Program-made: the position numbers and the translations under genes
Notes under the pieces: model-generated
What the model saw: the letters and a program-made list of their open reading frames with translations, nothing else
What the model was told of the DNA's origin: nothing
Database searches by the model: none
In this document: positions 32,611 through 36,961 of the stretch, one piece after another
Numbering within the stretch: the stretch's first letter is position 1
How the letters are laid out: the number at the start of each line of letters is the position of its first letter
Source of the DNA: Pseudomonadota bacterium
GTDB lineage: Bacteria; SAR324; NAC60-12
Assembly: GCA_004213175.1 (NCBI GenBank)
Contig: SHAT01000018.1
Coordinates: forward strand, 1-36,961
Length of the DNA: 36,961 bases
Direction of reading: 5' to 3'

Positions 32611-33366
32611 ATGACAACAAACAACTGGACACCGGATCAACCTATAGTTTCTGTAAAAGATGTACACAAATCTTTCGGCAAGCTGGAGGTACTTAAAGGC
32701 ATTAACTTTGACGTGATGAAGGGTGAAGTGATTTGTATTATTGGACCTTCAGGTTCCGGAAAATCTACGCTGATTCGTTGCATTAATGCACTCAACGGGA
32801 TTAATTCGGGTTCTATTAAAGTTCACGGCTTGGAAGTTAATGATCCAAATCTGAACAAACTTGAATTACGTAAAAATGTAGGGATGGTTTTCCAACAGTA
32901 TAACCTTTTTCCACACAAGACTGCTCTAGAAAATATCATGATGGCGCCAATGCTGGTCTTGAAGGAGTCCAAAGAGGAAGTACGTGCCAAAGCAGAAGCT
33001 TTGGTCAGCAAGGTTCGTCTTGATGACAAAAAAAACAGTTTCCCGGGTGAACTTTCCGGAGGACAGCAACAGAGAGTCGCTATTGCTCGTTCACTGGCAA
33101 TGAATCCGGATGTAATGCTTTTTGACGAAGTGACTGCTGCTCTTGATCCAGAAACGGTCAAAGAAGTGTTAGTTACGATTCAGGATCTAGCCTCAGAAGG
33201 AATGACTTGTATTCTTGTAACTCACGAAATGGGATTTGCCCGTGAGTTGGCTGATCATATTTATTTTACTGATCGCGGGGTTATTGTTGAACACGGCCCA
33301 CCTGCTACATTCTTCGAAAAAGCAAAAGACCCTCGAACAAAAGAATTTTTAAGCCAAATATTGTAA
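32611..33366 (+). CDS. Amino-acid-type ABC transporter ATPase (GlnQ/HisP family)
   Basis: Cytoplasmic ATPase of the importer, 251 aa. Walker A GPSGSGKST (45-53), Q-loop in MVFQQYNLFPHKTALEN, signature LSGGQQQR, Walker B VMLFDEVTAALDPE (Val in place of the usual Pro after DE), and H-loop VTHEMGFAR. The C-terminus ends FLSQIL, as in GlnQ. It completes the binding protein/permease 1/permease 2 set encoded from 27342. Confidence 0.95.
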   Translation: MTTNNWTPDQPIVSVKDVHKSFGKLEVLKGINFDVMKGEVICIIGPSGSGKSTLIRCINALNGINSGSIKVHGLEVNDPNLNKLELRKNVGMVFQQYNLFPHKTALENIMMAPMLVLKESKEEVRAKAEALVSKVRLDDKKNSFPGELSGGQQQRVAIARSLAMNPDVMLFDEVTAALDPETVKEVLVTIQDLASEGMTCILVTHEMGFARELADHIYFTDRGVIVEHGPPATFFEKAKDPRTKEFLSQIL

Positions 33367-33506
33367 ATATTTTGTTACAATATCCCCAAATCACTTAATA
33401 TTATTTCTCAGATTGAACCTGAATCTGTAGGCTCAGTTTTGTCTGGCTGATGAGATTTGTTCAATCTTCTAATTTCTCAAATAATACTTCAGACACTATA
33501 TTCAAA

Positions 33507-34685
33507 ATGAAAAATAAGCGGACAACAGATTATATAATTATCGGTGGGGGGATCATTGGCTGCAGTACAGCATACAATTTGGCCAACCAAGGAGCTAAAA
33601 GTGTGATTGTTTTAGAAAAAGGTGAGATTTGCTCAGGTGCTACATCGAAGTCCTGTGCTATTACACGCAGTCATTACTCGATTGAATCGAATGTGCATCA
33701 TGCAGTAGAAAGTGTAAAAATATTCGAGAATTTTGATGAAATTATAGGTGGTGATCCTGGATTTACCCGTACGGGACAAATTGTTTTAGGTCCGGAAAAA
33801 CATCGGCCGTTGATGGAGAGTGTCTTCTCAACTCAGAATAAATTTGGAAGTGAGACTCAAACCCTGACTCCTTCAGAAGCAGGAAAGCTTCATCCATTAC
33901 TACAATTTCAAGATGTTGATGTGATTGGTTTTGAATTAAGGTCAGGTTACTGTGACCCTTACCTTACCACTGTTGCATACGCACAGCGCGCAAAAGATTT
34001 AGGAGTTAAAATTTATACTGCAACTCCTGTAAATGGTATTAGAATCAAAGGCTCAAAAAAAATTGTTGAAACGCCAGAAATTGATTTTGAAACATCTGAA
34101 ATAATCCTGGCTGCCGGCCCGTGGACTAATGCTTTGGGAAAAATGATAGAAGTTAAATTCCCTTATGAAATAAGTAAACACAAAGTACTGACTTTGAAAA
34201 TAGATCAGCCGTATCAAAAGGACTGGCCGATTGTCAAAGATTTGTTGACTCCAGAAAAAATTTACTTTCGTCCTGATTCAGGTGGTGTCGTTTTGGTTGG
34301 TACCGGAGATCATGGTGATCCTCTTAAAGATGTTGAAACAATGAATAATGACGTGGAAGCAGATCATATTGAACGAATTGGCAAACGCATGGCAAATCGG
34401 ATGCCGGCTTTTGCTGACGCAAAACTGGTGCGGAGTTGGACAGGGCCGTATGATATCCCACCTGATTGGAACCCGATTATAGGCCCTGTTCCTGGAATTA
34501 CAGGTGTTCATGTAGCCGTCGGTTTTAGCGGTCATGGCTTCAAACTGGCGCCTACTGTTGGAGAATCTTTAGCACAACAAGTACTCGGAAACAAACCGCG
34601 TGTTCCAATAGACATGTATGACATGACACGTTTTAGAGAAGGGAAAACTTTAAATGGGGCATATGGAATAGGAACATTTGCTTAA
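33507..34685 (+). CDS. FAD-dependent amine/amino-acid oxidoreductase (DAO family)
   Basis: Flavoprotein of about 392 aa in the D-amino-acid oxidase/sarcosine oxidase beta/glycine oxidase superfamily. FAD-binding motif GGGIIGCSTAYNLANQG (13-29) is followed by EKGEICSGATSKSCAI, and the C-terminal FAD segment contains WTGPYDIPPDWNPIIGPVPG and VGFSGHGFKLAP. It lacks the TWH covalent-flavin motif and GcvT domain of its neighbour at 29166. It probably oxidises a secondary amine or amino acid. An upstream start at 33450 would add 19 polar residues; the ATG at 33507 fits the fold better. It lies about 140 bp after the ATPase gene. Confidence 0.85.
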   Translation: MKNKRTTDYIIIGGGIIGCSTAYNLANQGAKSVIVLEKGEICSGATSKSCAITRSHYSIESNVHHAVESVKIFENFDEIIGGDPGFTRTGQIVLGPEKHRPLMESVFSTQNKFGSETQTLTPSEAGKLHPLLQFQDVDVIGFELRSGYCDPYLTTVAYAQRAKDLGVKIYTATPVNGIRIKGSKKIVETPEIDFETSEIILAAGPWTNALGKMIEVKFPYEISKHKVLTLKIDQPYQKDWPIVKDLLTPEKIYFRPDSGGVVLVGTGDHGDPLKDVETMNNDVEADHIERIGKRMANRMPAFADAKLVRSWTGPYDIPPDWNPIIGPVPGITGVHVAVGFSGHGFKLAPTVGESLAQQVLGNKPRVPIDMYDMTRFREGKTLNGAYGIGTFA

Positions 34686-34788
34686 AACAAATCGAAAAAA
34701 TGATCTGCTCGATTTTCTTTTTTCGGCATAGAACAATTGCTTAAATCAGCTTCTTGATGAACTTATAATTTATAAACACGATCAAATT

Positions 34789-36030
34789 ATGACAAAAAAT
34801 ACTGGTCCTTTAAAGGGTTTAAGGATTTTAGATATGAGCAGGATTTTGGCTGGACCTACCTGTACCCAAATATTAGGTGACCTAGGAGCGGATGTGATTA
34901 AGATTGAACGTCCTGGAGTTGGAGACGATACCCGAAAATGGGGACCTCCTTATGTTAAAGATTCTGACGAAAATGATACGAGCGAAAGTGCATATTATCT
35001 AAGTTCAAACCGCAACAAGAGGTCTTTAACTCTAGATATTACACAGATTGCAGGTCAGCAAATCATTCGAAAACTGGTGGGGAAATGTGATGTGCTGATA
35101 GAGAATTATAAAGTTGGTGGTCTTAAAAAATATGGATTGGATTACACAGCATTGAAAGCAGATTTTCCTGATTTAATTTATTGTTCCATTACTGCATTCG
35201 GTCAGACAGGTCCCAAGTCTCATCGATTAGGATACGATTTTGTGATCCAGGCGATGGGGGGAATTATGAGTGTCACTGGAGAACCAGACGGGTCGCCGAT
35301 GAAAGTCGGTGTGGGAATTGCGGATGTGATGTGTGGAATGTATGCGGCTGTCAGTATTCTTGCGGCTGTCCGACACCGTGATCAGTCAGAAAATTCCGAT
35401 ACTGGAAACGGTCAACACATCGATCTGTCATTACTTGATTCACAGGCTGCATGGTTAATAAATTCTGGATCTAATTATTTGACTTCGGGAGAAAATCAGC
35501 ACCGACTTGGTAACGCCCATCCGAACCTCGTTCCATATCAGGTATTCCAGACTAGTGACAGTTTTTTTGTTTTGGCGGTAGGGAATGAAATTCAGTTCCA
35601 GAAGTTTTGTAAATTTGCGGGGGCAACGGAATTGTCAGAAGATTCACGTTTTAAATCAAACGCTTCTCGAGTGAAAAATCGAAAAATATTAGCAGAAATG
35701 ATCAACAAATTGACTCAATGTAATTCGACTCAATACTGGTTGGAGGGACTGGAGAAACTGCAAGTTCCATGTGGTCCTGTCAATACAATTAAGGAAGTTT
35801 TTGATGATCCGCAGATTAAGCATAGAGAAATGGAAATATCATTACCACATCCGCTTTCCGGAAAAGGGGATGTAAGTTTAATCGGAAGTCCGGTGAAAAT
35901 GTCTGCAACTCCAGTAAGTTACCGAAATGCTCCACCTACATTAGGTCAACACACGAATGAAATATTAGCAGAAATACTCGGAATGGATGAAGAGGAATAC
36001 AGGGATCTCGCAAAAAAGGGTGTTGTTTGA
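34789..36030 (+). CDS. Class III CoA-transferase (CaiB/BaiF/Frc family)
   Basis: A 413-aa family III CoA-transferase, moving CoA between carboxylic acids through an aspartyl-CoA intermediate. N-terminal LKGLRILDMSRILAGPTCTQILGDLGADVIKIERP (8-42) is the family hallmark, with SSNRNKRSLTLD after it. The likely catalytic Asp is D179 in VGVGIADVMCGMYA. Characterised relatives act on carnitine/gamma-butyrobetaine (CaiB), formate/oxalate (Frc), succinate/hydroxymethylglutarate and bile acids. In this operon it suggests that a carboxylated carbon skeleton, left after or before demethylation, is activated to a CoA ester. The acyl substrate is unknown. No Shine-Dalgarno is seen before the ATG. Confidence 0.92.
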   Translation: MTKNTGPLKGLRILDMSRILAGPTCTQILGDLGADVIKIERPGVGDDTRKWGPPYVKDSDENDTSESAYYLSSNRNKRSLTLDITQIAGQQIIRKLVGKCDVLIENYKVGGLKKYGLDYTALKADFPDLIYCSITAFGQTGPKSHRLGYDFVIQAMGGIMSVTGEPDGSPMKVGVGIADVMCGMYAAVSILAAVRHRDQSENSDTGNGQHIDLSLLDSQAAWLINSGSNYLTSGENQHRLGNAHPNLVPYQVFQTSDSFFVLAVGNEIQFQKFCKFAGATELSEDSRFKSNASRVKNRKILAEMINKLTQCNSTQYWLEGLEKLQVPCGPVNTIKEVFDDPQIKHREMEISLPHPLSGKGDVSLIGSPVKMSATPVSYRNAPPTLGQHTNEILAEILGMDEEEYRDLAKKGVV

Positions 36031-36088
36031 GAATCTAAATTATGATCATTCCAGACTATTATTGCTAATAACAAACTAGAGTATATTA

Positions 36089-36919
36089 ATGAAATTGAAA
36101 CTGAACCCTCTCTGCAGTGCATTAGGGGCAGAGGTGCACGGAGTAGATCTTTCTGAAAATTATGAATCATCAACTATGAGTGCAATCAAGAAGGCATTTC
36201 ATGAAAACATTGTACTACTCTTTCGCAAACAAAGTCTAACTCCTGCTAAGCAAGTTGAATTTACAAGTTTCTTTGGAGCGGTTGAAACACATCCCCTTGG
36301 CAGCCGAGTAGGAGCAGAGTCACAGCCAGAAATACTAGTATTGGAGAATTGCGCGGATACTCCTGCGCCTCGTAACGATTTTTGGCATTCCGATATTTCA
36401 TTCGCTGAATGCCCTCCGCTTGGTTCAGTACTCCATGCCCTCGAGGTTCCGGGGGAAGGTTTGGGTGATACGTTGTTTTGTAATATGTACAAAGTCTTTG
36501 AGGATCTGTCTCCGGGACTGCAAAAGACACTGGAAGGGTTGCGGGCTTTGCATTCAGCAGAAGCTCTGGTTCTACGTAATAACGATAATGACAACAATGC
36601 GAAACCCATTGACTCAGTTCCAGATATGGTTAGTCATCCGGTGGTTCTAACACATCCGGAAACTGGTAGAAAGGCACTTTACGTAAATCCATATTTTACC
36701 GAAAGTTTTGAAGGGTGGACATCTGAGGAAAGCAGATTATTGATTGATTGGCTCACCCAACTGGCCACAAGGCAGAAAAATATATATCGTCATCACTGGC
36801 GTCAGGGAGATTTGTTGATGTGGGATAACCGCTGCGCCATGCACTATGCAGTCTACGACTATGGTTCCAAATCTCGTTTATTTCACCGTTCAACTGCTGC
36901 TGGCGACAGACCTGTTTGA
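36089..36919 (+). CDS. TauD/TfdA-family Fe(II)/2-oxoglutarate-dependent dioxygenase
   Basis: A 276-aa non-haem iron oxygenase that couples 2-oxoglutarate decarboxylation to hydroxylation of a substrate. The N-terminal pattern LGAEVHGVDLSE is typical of TauD. The iron ligands are H100 and D102 in WHSDISF and H252 in NRCAMHY; the 2-oxoglutarate-binding Arg is R267 in FHRSTAAGDRP. Relatives act on taurine, 2,4-D, alkyl sulfates, carnitine and gamma-butyrobetaine. It is the last gene seen in the operon, 58 bp behind the CoA-transferase. The sequence does not say which substrate is used. Only 42 bp remain to the window edge and hold nothing recognisable, so the operon may continue. Confidence 0.9.
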   Translation: MKLKLNPLCSALGAEVHGVDLSENYESSTMSAIKKAFHENIVLLFRKQSLTPAKQVEFTSFFGAVETHPLGSRVGAESQPEILVLENCADTPAPRNDFWHSDISFAECPPLGSVLHALEVPGEGLGDTLFCNMYKVFEDLSPGLQKTLEGLRALHSAEALVLRNNDNDNNAKPIDSVPDMVSHPVVLTHPETGRKALYVNPYFTESFEGWTSEESRLLIDWLTQLATRQKNIYRHHWRQGDLLMWDNRCAMHYAVYDYGSKSRLFHRSTAAGDRPV

Positions 36920-36961
36920 ATGTTTGCATAGGTTCTCTTTTGTTTTACGAATCCTTTTATT

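Noticed and set aside
36199-36609. A 136-codon open frame antisense to the TauD-family gene
   Set aside because: The sense frame has all catalytic residues; the antisense frame is Ser/Arg rich, as expected for a shadow of a coding strand.
1-36961. CRISPR array, rRNA, ordinary tRNA genes, insertion sequences
   Set aside because: No spaced direct repeats of CRISPR type, no rRNA motifs, no T-arm/acceptor pattern apart from ssrA, and no transposase-like frame were found.

Overview
The window comes from the chromosome of a Gram-negative, AT-rich bacterium. It encodes an Omp85-type outer-membrane barrel, periplasmic binding proteins and a one-piece tmRNA; the last argues against typical Alphaproteobacteria, whose tmRNA is split. 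Gene content (monomeric isocitrate dehydrogenase, a phosphofructokinase with pyrophosphate-type active-site residues, an amino-acid/betaine-type catabolic operon) would fit a free-living marine proteobacterium, perhaps a SAR324/deltaproteobacteria-like lineage. That placement is inference only. Many start codons lack a recognisable Shine-Dalgarno sequence.

Layout. 1-607: the N-terminal end of a tyrosine-recombinase gene runs off the left edge, just downstream of ssrA (tmRNA), which suggests the end of an integrative element using ssrA as attachment site. 769-5316 (minus strand): TCA-cycle cluster icd (monomeric) - mdh - sucC, without sucD next to sucC. 5317-5876: long regulatory intergenic region with a nested inverted repeat in the icd leader and three evenly spaced TTGTTCT motifs. 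5877-8364: PPi-type phosphofructokinase and an Omp85-like barrel. 8578-18640: mostly housekeeping genes on the plus strand: a ThDP enzyme of the acetolactate synthase family, bioY, a class V aminotransferase, queG, a short-chain dehydrogenase, adk, mnmG and an EamA transporter. A small reading frame broken by an amber codon lies between bioY and the aminotransferase. 18682-20142: solitary DNA methyltransferase. 20151-22907 (minus strand): FecR-domain protein, asd, tdk.

22908-26891 is a heat-shock region. clpB is preceded by a perfect CIRCE (HrcA) operator, and hsp20 by a three-hairpin leader whose last hairpin matches a ROSE RNA thermometer. hsp20 ends in a strong intrinsic terminator. A 100-nt element able to fold as a four-way junction lies in the tdk-clpB gap.

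27070-36919 (plus strand) looks like one uptake-and-catabolism operon. A consensus promoter and a leader of about 235 nt precede a periplasmic binding protein, permease 1, a dimethylglycine/sarcosine dehydrogenase-like FAD-GcvT fusion, permease 2, an ATPase, a second FAD amine/amino-acid oxidoreductase, a class III CoA-transferase and a TauD-family Fe(II)/2-oxoglutarate dioxygenase. Together they suggest import of a small zwitterionic N-methylated compound, oxidative N-demethylation feeding one-carbon units to tetrahydrofolate, and CoA-dependent or hydroxylative breakdown of the rest. The substrate cannot be read from sequence; this is the best candidate in the window for an undescribed pathway.
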